DNA of 28,738 nucleotides. It comes from JBFMCT01 sp046565765 (GTDB lineage: Bacteria > Actinomycetota > Acidimicrobiia > Acidimicrobiales > AC-14). The notes under the pieces were generated by a model, which had not been told where the DNA came from, ran no database searches, and worked only from the letters and a program-made list of their open reading frames with translations. The stretch covers positions 1 through 28,738 of the forward strand of contig JBKHXX010000081.1 in assembly GCA_046565765.1 (NCBI GenBank), given 5' to 3'. The position numbers and the translations under genes were made by a program. Shown here piece by piece: positions 21,136 through 28,380 of the stretch (position 1 is the stretch's first letter; each line of letters opens with the position of its first letter).

Positions 21136-22759
21136 GGAGGAGCCGGGAGGCCCGGGCCTCGGAACGGGCCAGCGCGGCACCGACGAAGGCGGCGAAGAGG
21201 GGGTGGGGGCGGTCGGGCCGGCTCTTGAACTCGGGGTGGGCCTGGGTGCCGACCCAGAACGGGTGGCTCTCCAGCTCCACGAACTCGACCAGGCGGTCGT
21301 CGGGGGAGGTGCCCGAGGCGATCAGCCCGGCGTCCTCCAGGCGGCGGCGGTACCGGGGGTTGAACTCGTAGCGGTGGCGGTGGCGCTCGTAGACGAAGGG
21401 CTCGCCGTAGGCGGCCGCCACCTGCGAGTCGGGCCGGAGCCGGGCCGGGTAGACCCCGAGGCGCATGGTGCCGCCGTAGTTGACGACCTCCCGCTGGTCG
21501 TCCATGAGGTCGATCACCGGGTGGGGCGACTCCGGGTCGAACTCCGAGGAGTTGGCCCCGGCCAGGCCCAGCACGTTGCGGGCGAACTCGATCACCATGG
21601 TCTGCATGCCCAGGCACAGGCCGAGGCAGGGGATGTCGTGCTCGCGGGCGAAGCCGGCGGCGGCGATCTTGCCCTCGATGCCGCGAGGGCCGAACCCCCC
21701 GGGGATGACGATGCCGTCGAGGTGGCTGAGGCGGCCGCCGGTGAGGAGGCCCTCCACGTCCTCGGCCTGGATCCACTCGATGTCGACCCGGGCGCCGTTC
21801 TCGAAGCCGCCGTGGCGCAGGGCCTCCACCACCGACAGGTAGGCGTCGGGCAGGACCACGTACTTGCCGATGAGGCCGATGCGGACCGGGGCGGTGGCCG
21901 CCTCCACCTTGGCCACCAGGGTGCGCCACCCCTCGAGGCGTGGCGGGTGGTCGGCGGTGTCGAAGCGCAGCAGCCGGCAGACGTAGGAGTCGAGCCCCTC
22001 CTCGTGGAGGACCAGGGGGATCTCGTAGAGGTTGCTGGCGTCGACGGCGCTGACGACCGCCTCCTGGGGCACGTCGCAGAGGAGGGAGATCTTGCGCTTC
22101 AGGCCGTCGGAGATGGGACGGTCGCTGCGGCACACGATCACGTCGGGCTGGATGCCCCGGCTGCGCAGCTCGGTGACGGAGTGCTGGGTGGGCTTGGTCT
22201 TCTGCTCCCCCGACGGCCCGATGTAGGGCACCAGGGTGACGTGGAGGTAGCAGACGTTGTCGCGGCCGACGTCCTTGCGGAACTGCCGGATGGCCTCCAG
22301 GAACGGGAGGATCTCGATGTCGCCCACGGTGCCGCCCACCTCGGTGATCACCACGTCGACGTCGTCGGTGGCCACCCGCAGGATGCGGGCCTTGATCTCG
22401 TTGGTGATGTGGGGGATGACCTGGACGGTCACGCCCAGGTAGTCGCCCTTGCGCTCCTTGGCCAGCACCGAGGAGTAGATCGAGCCGGTGGTGGCGTTGG
22501 ACTCGCGCTTGAGGTTCTCGTCGACGAACCGCTCGTAGTGGCCCAGGTCGAGGTCGGTCTCGCCCCCGTCCTCGGTGACGAACACCTCCCCGTGCTGGTA
22601 GGGGTTCATCGTGCCCGGGTCGACGTTGATGTAGGGGTCGAGCTTCTGCATGGTCACCCGCAGGCCCCGGCTCTTGAGCAGGCGGCCGAGGGAGGCCGCG
22701 GTGAGGCCCTTCCCGAGTGAGCTGGCAACCCCGCCCGTGACGAAAATGTGCTTGGTCAC
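21107..22759 (-). CDS. pyrG: CTP synthase
   Basis: Converts UTP to CTP with ATP and glutamine; 550 residues, full length. The synthetase domain begins KHIFVTGGVASSLGKGLTAASLG and contains KLDPYINVDPGTMNP. The class I glutamine amidotransferase domain has the nucleophile Cys382 in CLGLCLGMQ and the catalytic His/Glu in QAHPEFKS. The start is GTG 22759 with TAGGAT eight bases upstream, indicating a nearly leaderless message. It overlaps the Nudix gene by 29 bases. Confidence 0.97.
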   Translation of the reverse strand: MTKHIFVTGGVASSLGKGLTAASLGRLLKSRGLRVTMQKLDPYINVDPGTMNPYQHGEVFVTEDGGETDLDLGHYERFVDENLKRESNATTGSIYSSVLAKERKGDYLGVTVQVIPHITNEIKARILRVATDDVDVVITEVGGTVGDIEILPFLEAIRQFRKDVGRDNVCYLHVTLVPYIGPSGEQKTKPTQHSVTELRSRGIQPDVIVCRSDRPISDGLKRKISLLCDVPQEAVVSAVDASNLYEIPLVLHEEGLDSYVCRLLRFDTADHPPRLEGWRTLVAKVEAATAPVRIGLIGKYVVLPDAYLSVVEALRHGGFENGARVDIEWIQAEDVEGLLTGGRLSHLDGIVIPGGFGPRGIEGKIAAAGFAREHDIPCLGLCLGMQTMVIEFARNVLGLAGANSSEFDPESPHPVIDLMDDQREVVNYGGTMRLGVYPARLRPDSQVAAAYGEPFVYERHRHRYEFNPRYRRRLEDAGLIASGTSPDDRLVEFVELESHPFWVGTQAHPEFKSRPDRPHPLFAAFVGAALARSEARASRLLRVEPVPQAL

Positions 22760-22767
22760 GGGAGCTC

Positions 22768-22773
22768 ATCCTA
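22768..22773 (-). promoter_or_regulatory. Candidate -10 (TAGGAT) for pyrG
   Basis: TAGGAT on the minus strand ends eight bases before the pyrG GTG, leaving room for a leader of at most a base or two. Confidence 0.5.
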
Positions 22774-22814
22774 CCCCGGGGACGGGACAGGGCCGCGGAT
22801 TCGGGTCCCCCCGT

Positions 22815-22865
22815 CGTTTTGGGGCGCCCCGACCACCGCCGGCGTGGTCCCGGCGCCCCGAAACG
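22815..22865 (-). terminator. Long hairpin after the 61-residue gene, upstream of pyrG
   Basis: Bases 22815-22828 pair with 22852-22865 over 14 bp with one G-U pair. An inner stem GACCAC (22831-22836)/GTGGTC (22844-22849) sits inside. It begins one base past the stop codon of the 61-residue gene. No T-run follows, so it is a terminator by position and strength rather than a canonical one. It may alternatively influence pyrG. Confidence 0.6.
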
Positions 22866-22866
22866 G

Positions 22867-23052
22867 TCAGTGGCGTTCCCCGAGGAGGGTGGCGGCCTTC
22901 TCGACGGCCCTGCGCGCCCGGGTGAGCCGGCGCTCCTCGGCCACGAGCCGGTCGCGCTCGCCGGGGTCGTCGGCCGCCTGGCGGAGGCGGTCGAGGGCGA
23001 GGTCGGCCAGCTCCTCGGCGATGGCTTCCAGACGCTCGCGCAGGTCGTCCAC
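22867..23052 (-). CDS. Small helical (coiled-coil) protein, 61 residues
   Basis: An unrecognised small protein, highly charged and almost entirely predicted helical: MDDLRERLEAIAEELADLA at the start, a turn at DDPGERDR, and ARRAVEKAATLL near the end. Leucines fall at heptad spacing, suggesting a two-helix coiled coil. Start GTG 23052-23050, with TAGGCT seven bases upstream and no Shine-Dalgarno, fits a leaderless message. It diverges from the M20 peptidase gene by 21 bases and is followed at once by a long hairpin. Confidence 0.7.
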   Translation of the reverse strand: MDDLRERLEAIAEELADLALDRLRQAADDPGERDRLVAEERRLTRARRAVEKAATLLGERH

Positions 23053-23058
23053 GGGACT

Positions 23059-23065
23059 TAGCCTA
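23059..23065. promoter_or_regulatory. Overlapping divergent -10 elements (61-residue gene / M20 peptidase)
   Basis: The 7-base word TAGCCTA reads TAGCCT on the plus strand, nine bases before ATG 23074, and TAGGCT on the minus strand, seven bases before GTG 23052. One site could therefore serve two near-leaderless genes. Confidence 0.5.
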
Positions 23066-23073
23066 CGGATCGG

Positions 23074-24450
23074 ATGCCGCCCGACGACCTGGTCCTCTCT
23101 GCCTACGTGGCCGCCGAGCGGGAGCGCATCGTCGCCGACCTGCTCGACTGGCTGCGCATCCCGTCGATCTCCGCCCAGCCGACCCACGCCGCCGACGTGT
23201 GGCGGTCGGCCGAGCGGGCCGCCGACCTGCTGCGGGGGGCGGGCCTGGAGAACGTCGACCTCCTCGCCACGCCCGGGGGCCCGTCCGTCTACGCCGACTG
23301 GCTGCACGCCGGGCCCGAAGCCCCCACCGCCCTGGTCTATGGCCACCACGACGTCCAGCCCGTGGACCCGGTCGAGGAGTGGGCCTCGCCGCCCTTCGAG
23401 CCGGTCGTGGCCGACGGGGAGGTCCGCGGCCGAGGGGCGGTGGACGACAAGGGCCAGGTCATGTACCAGATCGAGGCGGTGCGGGGCTGGCTGGCGGCGC
23501 GGGGGCGGCTGCCGGTGAACGTGAAGTTCCTCATCGAGGGGGAGGAGGAGGTGGGCAGCCCCCACTTCGAGCCGCTGCTGGAGGCGGAGCGGGACCGGCT
23601 GGCGTGCGACGTGATCGTGGTGTCCGACACCGACATGTGGTCGGCCGACGTCCCCACCACGTGCGTGGGCATGCGGGGGCTGGTGGCGTTCGACGTGCGG
23701 GTGCGGACGGCCCAGGCGGACCTGCACTCGGGGCTGTTCGGGGGGGCGGTGCCCAACCCCGCCCACGTGATCGCCCGGCTGGTGGCCGGCCTGCACGACG
23801 CCCACGGCCGCGTCGCCGTCCCCGGGTTCTACGACGACGTGCGGCCGCTCACCCCCGGCGAAGAGGCGTCGCTGGCCGCCATCCCGGTGGACGAGGAGGC
23901 GTGGAGGCGGATGGCCGGCGTCCAGGGGCTGGAGGGCGAGGCGGGGCGGTCGCTGCTGGAGCGCATCTGGACCCGTCCCACCTGCGACGTGGTGGGGATC
24001 GACGTGGGGTACGCGGGCGAGGGGATGAAGACCATCGTGCCCGCCCGAGGTGGCTTCAAGGTGACCTTCCGGCTCGTGCCCGACCAGAAGCCGGAGCGGG
24101 TCGACCGCCAGTTCCGGGCGTGGCTCGACGAGGCCGTGCCCGAAGGGGTGGACGTGGAGGTCACGCCGGTCGGCGGCGTGGCGCCCGCCCTGACCCCGGT
24201 CGACCACCCCGCGGTGGGGGCCCTGTGCACCGCCATCGAGCGGGTGTGGGGCAAGCGGCCGCTTTTCACCCGCATCGGCGGCAGCGGGCCCGAGGAGGCA
24301 CTGGGACGGGTGCTGGACGCGCCCGTCCTCTACCTGGGCGTGGCCCTGCCCGACGACCGCTTCCACGCCCCCAACGAGCGCATGCTCATGGACCAGTTCT
24401 GGAAGGGCCTGCTCGCTGCGGGCGAGCTGTGGGGCGAGCTGGGGCGATGA
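23074..24450 (+). CDS. M20-family metallopeptidase (dipeptidase)
   Basis: A 458-residue zinc dipeptidase of the M20 family (CNDP/PepV-like), cytoplasmic. The metal site shows YGHHDVQP (His91, Asp93), GRGAVDDKGQ (bridging Asp), IEGEEEVGS (catalytic Glu-Glu), VSDTDMW and the late histidine in DDRFHAPNE. The dimerisation domain begins near VAFDVRVRTAQADLHSG. Length is normal for the two-domain group. The start ATG 23074 has a TAGCCT hexamer nine bases upstream and no Shine-Dalgarno. Its stop overlaps the next gene (ATGA). Confidence 0.93.
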   Translation: MPPDDLVLSAYVAAERERIVADLLDWLRIPSISAQPTHAADVWRSAERAADLLRGAGLENVDLLATPGGPSVYADWLHAGPEAPTALVYGHHDVQPVDPVEEWASPPFEPVVADGEVRGRGAVDDKGQVMYQIEAVRGWLAARGRLPVNVKFLIEGEEEVGSPHFEPLLEAERDRLACDVIVVSDTDMWSADVPTTCVGMRGLVAFDVRVRTAQADLHSGLFGGAVPNPAHVIARLVAGLHDAHGRVAVPGFYDDVRPLTPGEEASLAAIPVDEEAWRRMAGVQGLEGEAGRSLLERIWTRPTCDVVGIDVGYAGEGMKTIVPARGGFKVTFRLVPDQKPERVDRQFRAWLDEAVPEGVDVEVTPVGGVAPALTPVDHPAVGALCTAIERVWGKRPLFTRIGGSGPEEALGRVLDAPVLYLGVALPDDRFHAPNERMLMDQFWKGLLAAGELWGELGR

Positions 24451-25178
24451 CCCAGGGCGGCCGGGAGTGGGTGTCGTTCGAGGACCCCGACGAGGCGCGC
24501 ACGTGGGTGTTCGACGCCACCTTCCTGCTGAGCCCGTGGACGTGCATCTTCGGGGCCGGCTGCCAGGGGGTGCTGACCGGTCCGGCGGCGGAGATGGGCC
24601 AGGGGTGCTGCTCCTACGGGGCCCACTTCACCGGGGCCGAGGACGAGGCCCGGGTGGAGGAGGCTTCGGCCGCGCTGACCGCCGAGGACTGGCAGTTCGT
24701 GCGGGAGGGGCGGAGGCGGGGCGTGGTGAAGACCAACCACAGCGGGGAGCGGGTGACCCGCATGGTGGGGGGGGCCTGCATCTTCCTGAACCGGCCCGAC
24801 TTCCCGGGCGGGCCCGGGTGCGCCCTGCACCGCGCCGCCCTCCGGACCGGTGAGCGGCCCATGGACCTCAAGCCCGACGTGTGCTGGCAGCTGCCGCTGC
24901 GCCGGGAGGACAGGGAGGAAGGCAACGGGCGGGTGACGTCGACGGTGAGCGAGTGGGGGCGGGCCAACTGGGGCGCGGGCGGGGCCGAGTTCCACTGGTG
25001 GTGCACCGAGGCGCCCGAGGCGTTCACCAGCGCGGCGGCCGTGTACCGCACCCTGCGCGACGAGCTGGTGGAGCTGGTGGGGGCCGAGGTCTACGCCCGG
25101 CTGGCCGCCTACCTCGACGAGCGGGCGGCGGGCTCGACACCCCTCCCGCACCCCGCCGTGCGGGCGCCGTCCGGCTAG
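24447..25178 (+). CDS. Cys-rich conserved protein (YkgJ/DUF3109-like metal-cluster type)
   Basis: A 243-residue protein rich in cysteine and tryptophan. Cysteines lie at 33, 39, 54, 55 (WTCIFGAGCQG, GQGCCSYG), 111 (GGACIFLNR), 125 (GPGCALHRA), 146 (PDVCWQLPL) and 186 (WWCTEAP). The ACIFL...GCALH...PDVCWQLP arrangement recalls YkgJ/DUF3109-type proteins thought to bind zinc or an iron-sulfur cluster. That is a by-eye similarity. It is translationally coupled to the M20 peptidase (ATGA overlap), so the two probably act together, but no function can be assigned. The stop codon TAG overlaps the stop of the facing gene in the tetramer CTAG. Confidence 0.82.
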   Translation: MTQGGREWVSFEDPDEARTWVFDATFLLSPWTCIFGAGCQGVLTGPAAEMGQGCCSYGAHFTGAEDEARVEEASAALTAEDWQFVREGRRRGVVKTNHSGERVTRMVGGACIFLNRPDFPGGPGCALHRAALRTGERPMDLKPDVCWQLPLRREDREEGNGRVTSTVSEWGRANWGAGGAEFHWWCTEAPEAFTSAAAVYRTLRDELVELVGAEVYARLAAYLDERAAGSTPLPHPAVRAPSG

Positions 25179-25339
25179 GCCTCTTCCTCCTCGGCCTCCT
25201 CGTCCTCCTCGAAGAGGCACCAGGACGCGTGCTCGTCGTCCGGAGCGGCGCCGCACTCCGGGCAGGGCTCGACTTGGACTTCGGTGCTGCGCTTGAGCGC
25301 GCGCGCCTCTTCGAAGCGGCGGTGTCGACCCTTCTTCAC
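25175..25339 (-). CDS. Small zinc-ribbon-like acidic protein, 54 residues
   Basis: Start GTG 25339-25337 has GGGAG seven bases upstream. TAGACT at 25384-25379 may be the -10, giving a leader of about 33 bases. The protein has a basic N-terminus (MKKGRHRRFEEARALKR), a metal-binding motif CPECGAAPDDEHASWC with Cys26, Cys29, His37 and Cys41, and a very acidic tail (EEDEEAEEEEA). It resembles half of a zinc ribbon. The strong charge split suggests nucleic-acid or protein binding. It faces the Cys-rich gene and shares the CTAG stop tetramer with it. Function unknown. Confidence 0.72.
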   Translation of the reverse strand: MKKGRHRRFEEARALKRSTEVQVEPCPECGAAPDDEHASWCLFEEDEEAEEEEA

Positions 25340-25436
25340 GTCCGGGCTCCCGACTCGAGCTGGTGTGAGGACGTCCCGAGTCTACCCCGAGGCGGCCCCA
25401 TTCTTTCGTGTCGACCAGGGGAAATGCGCTCGCGGG

Positions 25437-25442
25437 TAGCGT
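25437..25442 (+). promoter_or_regulatory. Candidate -10 (TAGCGT) for the 81-residue gene
   Basis: TAGCGT ends seven bases before ATG 25450 and supports that ATG over an upstream in-frame GTG. Confidence 0.5.
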
Positions 25443-25449
25443 GAGCGGC

Positions 25450-25695
25450 ATGGCCGAGGAACTCGACGTGCCCGCCATGATCGACCGGTTCCGGGAGCGG
25501 GCCCGGGCGGTGAAGAGCCGGGGGATGCCGCCCGTGGAGGGGGCCGACCGCCGCCGGATCATGGAGCAGATGCAGCAGGACTACATGGACTTCGCCATGC
25601 TCGGCGACGCCAGCGGCACCATCGAAGACGGCGTGCTGGTGCTGCGGGTCGACCTGCGGCCGCCCGCCGACCGCGAAGGCGGCGCTACGGGATGA
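25450..25695 (+). CDS. Conserved-looking hypothetical protein, 81 residues
   Basis: I do not recognise this protein. It starts MAEELDVPAMIDRFRERARAV, has a basic helical region, then RRRIMEQMQQDYMDFAMLG, and ends with a strand-like segment (GTIEDGVLVLRVDLRPP). The composition suggests a small soluble helix-plus-hairpin fold. ATG 25450 is chosen over an upstream in-frame start because a TAGCGT hexamer lies seven bases before it. Its 3' end overlaps the facing gene by 11 bases. Confidence 0.68.
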   Translation: MAEELDVPAMIDRFRERARAVKSRGMPPVEGADRRRIMEQMQQDYMDFAMLGDASGTIEDGVLVLRVDLRPPADREGGATG

Positions 25696-25879
25696 TGCGG
25701 TTGATCGATCGGTAGTCGACCCCGCTGAAGCGGGCGATCTCCTCCTCCCGCCGGGTCGTGCCCTCGAACTGCCACTTGCCGAAGACGATCTCGGTGCCGT
25801 CCATCTTCCAGGTGTCGGCCTCGATCGTCTTCTGCTCGCCGTCGTGCTCGAACTCGAAGTACGGCCGCTGTCCAGGCAA
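25685..25879 (-). CDS. Hypothetical protein, 64 residues, TTG start
   Basis: An unrecognised small beta-rich-looking protein (PYFEFEHDGEQKTIEADTWKMD, EIVFGKWQFEGTTRREEEIARFSG, SINRIIP). The start is TTG 25879-25877. GGGAGG six bases upstream is one of the best Shine-Dalgarno sequences in the window and decides this start. It ends with an 11-base overlap onto the facing 81-residue gene. The alternating polar/aromatic pattern would suit an SH3- or OB-like small fold, but that is a guess. Confidence 0.7.
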   Translation of the reverse strand: MPGQRPYFEFEHDGEQKTIEADTWKMDGTEIVFGKWQFEGTTRREEEIARFSGVDYRSINRIIP

Positions 25880-25958
25880 TGCTCACCTCCCGGCGGGTCC
25901 CTAACCCGCCTCTTCGCCCGTGGGGCCCCTGCCCCACCCGGCGCCGTGGCCGCCAGCC

Positions 25959-25964
25959 TAGCTT
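25959..25964 (+). promoter_or_regulatory. Candidate -10 (TAGCTT) for the GH13 gene
   Basis: TAGCTT ends six bases before ATG 25971; there is no Shine-Dalgarno, so the transcript is probably leaderless. Confidence 0.5.
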
Positions 25965-25970
25965 TGGCGG

Positions 25971-27506
25971 ATGGACGCTCCGTGGTGGCGAGAGGCCGTG
26001 TTCTACCAGGTGTACCCCCGTTCCTTCGCCGACTCGAACGGCGACGGGGTGGGCGATCTGGAGGGGCTGCGCCGCCGCCTCGACCACCTGCAGTGGCTGG
26101 GCGTGGACGCAGTGTGGGTCTGCCCGTTCTACCCCTCCCCCATGGCCGACTTCGGCTACGACGTGGCCGACTACTGCGACGTCGACCCGCTGTTCGGCAC
26201 CCTCGACGACTTCGACCGCCTGCTGGCCGACGCCCACGGCCGGGGCATACGCATCCTCATCGACTGGGTCCCCAACCACACGTCCGACCGCCACCCCTGG
26301 TTCGTGGAGAGCCGGTCCTCACGGGACAGCCCCAAGAGGGACTGGTACGTGTGGCGCGACGGGGGCGATGGCCCAAGAGGACGTCCGAACAACTGGAAGG
26401 CCGCCTTCGGGGGCCAGGCGTGGACGTGGGACGAGGCCACCGGCCAGTGGTACCTCCACCTGTTCCTGCCCGAGCAGCCCGACCTCAACTGGTCGAACCC
26501 CCAGGTGGTCGAGGCCATGCACGGGGTGCTGCGCTTCTGGCTGGACCGCGGGGTGGACGGGTTCCGCATTGACGTGGTGCAGGGCCTGGGCAAGGACCAC
26601 CCCGACCTGACGGACGACCCGCCCGGCACGGTGCTGCCCCGCTCGTCGTTCAACGACCACGAGAGCGCCCACCCCATCCTGCGGGACATCCGGCGCATGG
26701 TCGACGGCTATCCCCAGGCCCCCGTGCTGGTGGGCGAGGTGTACCTGCTCGACACCGTGCAGGTCGTGCGTTACCTGGGCCGGGGCGACGAGCTGCACCT
26801 CGCCTTCGACTTCACGTCGCTCTACGCCCCGTGGGAGGCGGCCGCGTGGCGGGCGACGATCGAGCGGGTCGAGCGGGAGCTGGGACCGGTGGAGGGCTGG
26901 CCCACATGGACGCTGTCCAACCACGACAACGTGCGCCACCGCAGCCGCTACGGGGGGTCGGAGGCCCGGGCCCGGGCGGCGGCGGTGCTGCTGCTGGCGC
27001 TGCGGGGGTCGCCGTTCCTGTACGCGGGCGAGGAGCTGGGGTTGGAGGACGCCGAGGTGCCGGCCGAGCGGGTGGTCGACCCGGGCGGGCGGGACCCGTG
27101 CCGGGCGCCGGTGCCGTGGGACCCGTCCCCCGACCACGGGTGGGGCGTCGAGGATCCGTGGCTGCCGTGGCCGCCCGAGGCCCACGTGCGCAACGCCGAG
27201 ACGTTGCGGGCCGAGCCGTCGTCGATCCTCCACCTCTACCGCCGGATGATCGCGGCCCGCCGGGCGAGTCCGGCGCTGCGGGCGGGCGAGGTGCGGGTGC
27301 TGCCTTCGGCGCCGGAGGTGGTGGTGTGGGCCCGTCGGGCGGGCGAGGACCACCGGGTGGTGGCGGTCAACTTCACGTGCGAGCCGGTGGCCGTGGACCT
27401 CGACGGCGAGTGGGTGGTGGAGGTGGCGAGCGACGGGACCGCCGAGGGCGGGCCGTTCGCGGGGACGGTGGCCGCCGACGGGGCGGTGGTGCTGCGGCCC
27501 GCCTAG
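25971..27506 (+). CDS. GH13 alpha-glucosidase (oligo-1,6-glucosidase type)
   Basis: A 511-residue cytoplasmic glycoside hydrolase of family 13 with no signal peptide. It opens WWREAVFYQVYPRSFADSNGDGVGDL, the alpha-glucosidase start. The catalytic residues are Asp201 (GFRIDVV, nucleophile), Glu256 (VGEVY, acid/base) and Asp319 (SNHDNVRH). The LFLPEQPDLNW motif marks the alpha-glucosidase subgroup. A valine directly follows the nucleophile, which in characterised enzymes goes with activity on alpha-1,6 bonds; threonine there goes with alpha-1,4. It likely releases glucose from isomalto- or malto-oligosaccharides. The stop shares CTAG with the facing rhodanese gene. No sugar transporter is nearby. 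Confidence 0.93.
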   Translation: MDAPWWREAVFYQVYPRSFADSNGDGVGDLEGLRRRLDHLQWLGVDAVWVCPFYPSPMADFGYDVADYCDVDPLFGTLDDFDRLLADAHGRGIRILIDWVPNHTSDRHPWFVESRSSRDSPKRDWYVWRDGGDGPRGRPNNWKAAFGGQAWTWDEATGQWYLHLFLPEQPDLNWSNPQVVEAMHGVLRFWLDRGVDGFRIDVVQGLGKDHPDLTDDPPGTVLPRSSFNDHESAHPILRDIRRMVDGYPQAPVLVGEVYLLDTVQVVRYLGRGDELHLAFDFTSLYAPWEAAAWRATIERVERELGPVEGWPTWTLSNHDNVRHRSRYGGSEARARAAAVLLLALRGSPFLYAGEELGLEDAEVPAERVVDPGGRDPCRAPVPWDPSPDHGWGVEDPWLPWPPEAHVRNAETLRAEPSSILHLYRRMIAARRASPALRAGEVRVLPSAPEVVVWARRAGEDHRVVAVNFTCEPVAVDLDGEWVVEVASDGTAEGGPFAGTVAADGAVVLRPA

Positions 27507-27853
27507 GCCGGGTCGGGGCCCTCGACCACGGGGCGGCCCTGGGCGATCCAGGCCTTCATGCCCCCGGTCAGGTTGCGGGCGTCGATGCCCTGCGAGCGGT
27601 ACCACTGCGCCGCCTTGCCGCTGCGCTGGCCGCTGGCGCACACGATGTAGACGGGCGCGTCGCGGGTCAGCTCGCTGGAGCGGGCCACGACCTGGGCCAT
27701 GGGGATCAGCACGGCCCCGGCCACGTGGCCCGACGCGTACTCGTCGGGCTCGCGCACGTCGACGACCTGGGCGCCACCGGCGGAGGCGGTGGCCAACTGG
27801 TCGACGGTGACCTCGGGCACGCCCGGCGGCGACGGTGGGGTGTAGTAGCTCAT
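27503..27853 (-). CDS. Single-domain rhodanese-like sulfurtransferase
   Basis: A 116-residue rhodanese domain. VVDVREPDEYASGHVAGAVLIP is the typical N-terminal segment. YIVCASGQRSGKAA holds the active-site Cys72 in a CxxGxRS loop, as in single-domain sulfurtransferases (GlpE/PspE type). The C-terminus has LTGGMKAWIAQGRPV. It probably carries persulfide sulfur, with the acceptor unknown. ATG 27853 has GGAGAGG upstream and overlaps the stop of the thioesterase gene (ATGA). The stop shares CTAG with the facing GH13 gene. Confidence 0.92.
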   Translation of the reverse strand: MSYYTPPSPPGVPEVTVDQLATASAGGAQVVDVREPDEYASGHVAGAVLIPMAQVVARSSELTRDAPVYIVCASGQRSGKAAQWYRSQGIDARNLTGGMKAWIAQGRPVVEGPDPA

Positions 27854-28350
27854 GACCTCTCCCTGCGCAGGAACGTGACGGCCTCGCCCTCGACCTCGCC
27901 GATGGCCGACCTGGCCGCCTCCTGGGAGAGTATGACCAGGCGGGCCCGGCCCCGCGCGCACCGGCGGCCGTCGACGTCGACCAGGCGGGCGGACGCTTCG
28001 ATGCGGATCGTGCCGGCCGTCTCCACGGTGGCCTCCACGCGGTGCGGCCGTCCCACCAGGACGCCGTGCTCGAAGGTGGTGGTGATCTCTCGCACGACCG
28101 CGAACCGGCCGACGGAAGCGATGGCGGCCCAGGCCATGGCCTCGTCGAGCACGCTCGAGACCACGCCGCCGTGGACGTAGCGGGGTGCCCCGGAGTATTC
28201 CGGCCCCAGGGTGAACTCGGCGCTGACGACCCGGGCCTCGTCGTCGTAGGTGAACGGGATCCGCAGGCCGCTCGAGTTGGTGGGCTCGCACACGAAACAC
28301 CGGGTCGGGAAGCCGTACGCACCGGGATCCAGGGTCCGCACCGACATCAC
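27850..28350 (-). CDS. PaaI-like hotdog-fold thioesterase
   Basis: A 166-residue hotdog protein of the PaaI/4HBT superfamily. CFVCEPTNSSGLRI is the N-terminal CxxC...GL motif seen in many PaaI-like proteins, and RYVHGGVVSSVLDEAMAWAA is the active-site helix with the HGG turn and the Asp that replaces the general base. It probably hydrolyses an acyl-CoA of unknown identity. GTG 28350 (followed directly by ATG) is the start, with TAGCGT six bases upstream, again leaderless-like. It is coupled to the rhodanese. Confidence 0.88.
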   Translation of the reverse strand: MMSVRTLDPGAYGFPTRCFVCEPTNSSGLRIPFTYDDEARVVSAEFTLGPEYSGAPRYVHGGVVSSVLDEAMAWAAIASVGRFAVVREITTTFEHGVLVGRPHRVEATVETAGTIRIEASARLVDVDGRRCARGRARLVILSQEAARSAIGEVEGEAVTFLRRERS

Positions 28351-28356
28351 CCACCG

Positions 28357-28362
28357 ACGCTA
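28357..28362 (-). promoter_or_regulatory. Candidate -10 (TAGCGT) for the thioesterase-rhodanese pair
   Basis: TAGCGT on the minus strand ends six bases before GTG 28350 and would give a leaderless transcript for both genes. Confidence 0.5.
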
Positions 28363-28380
28363 GCGGGTGTTCCGCCTCAG

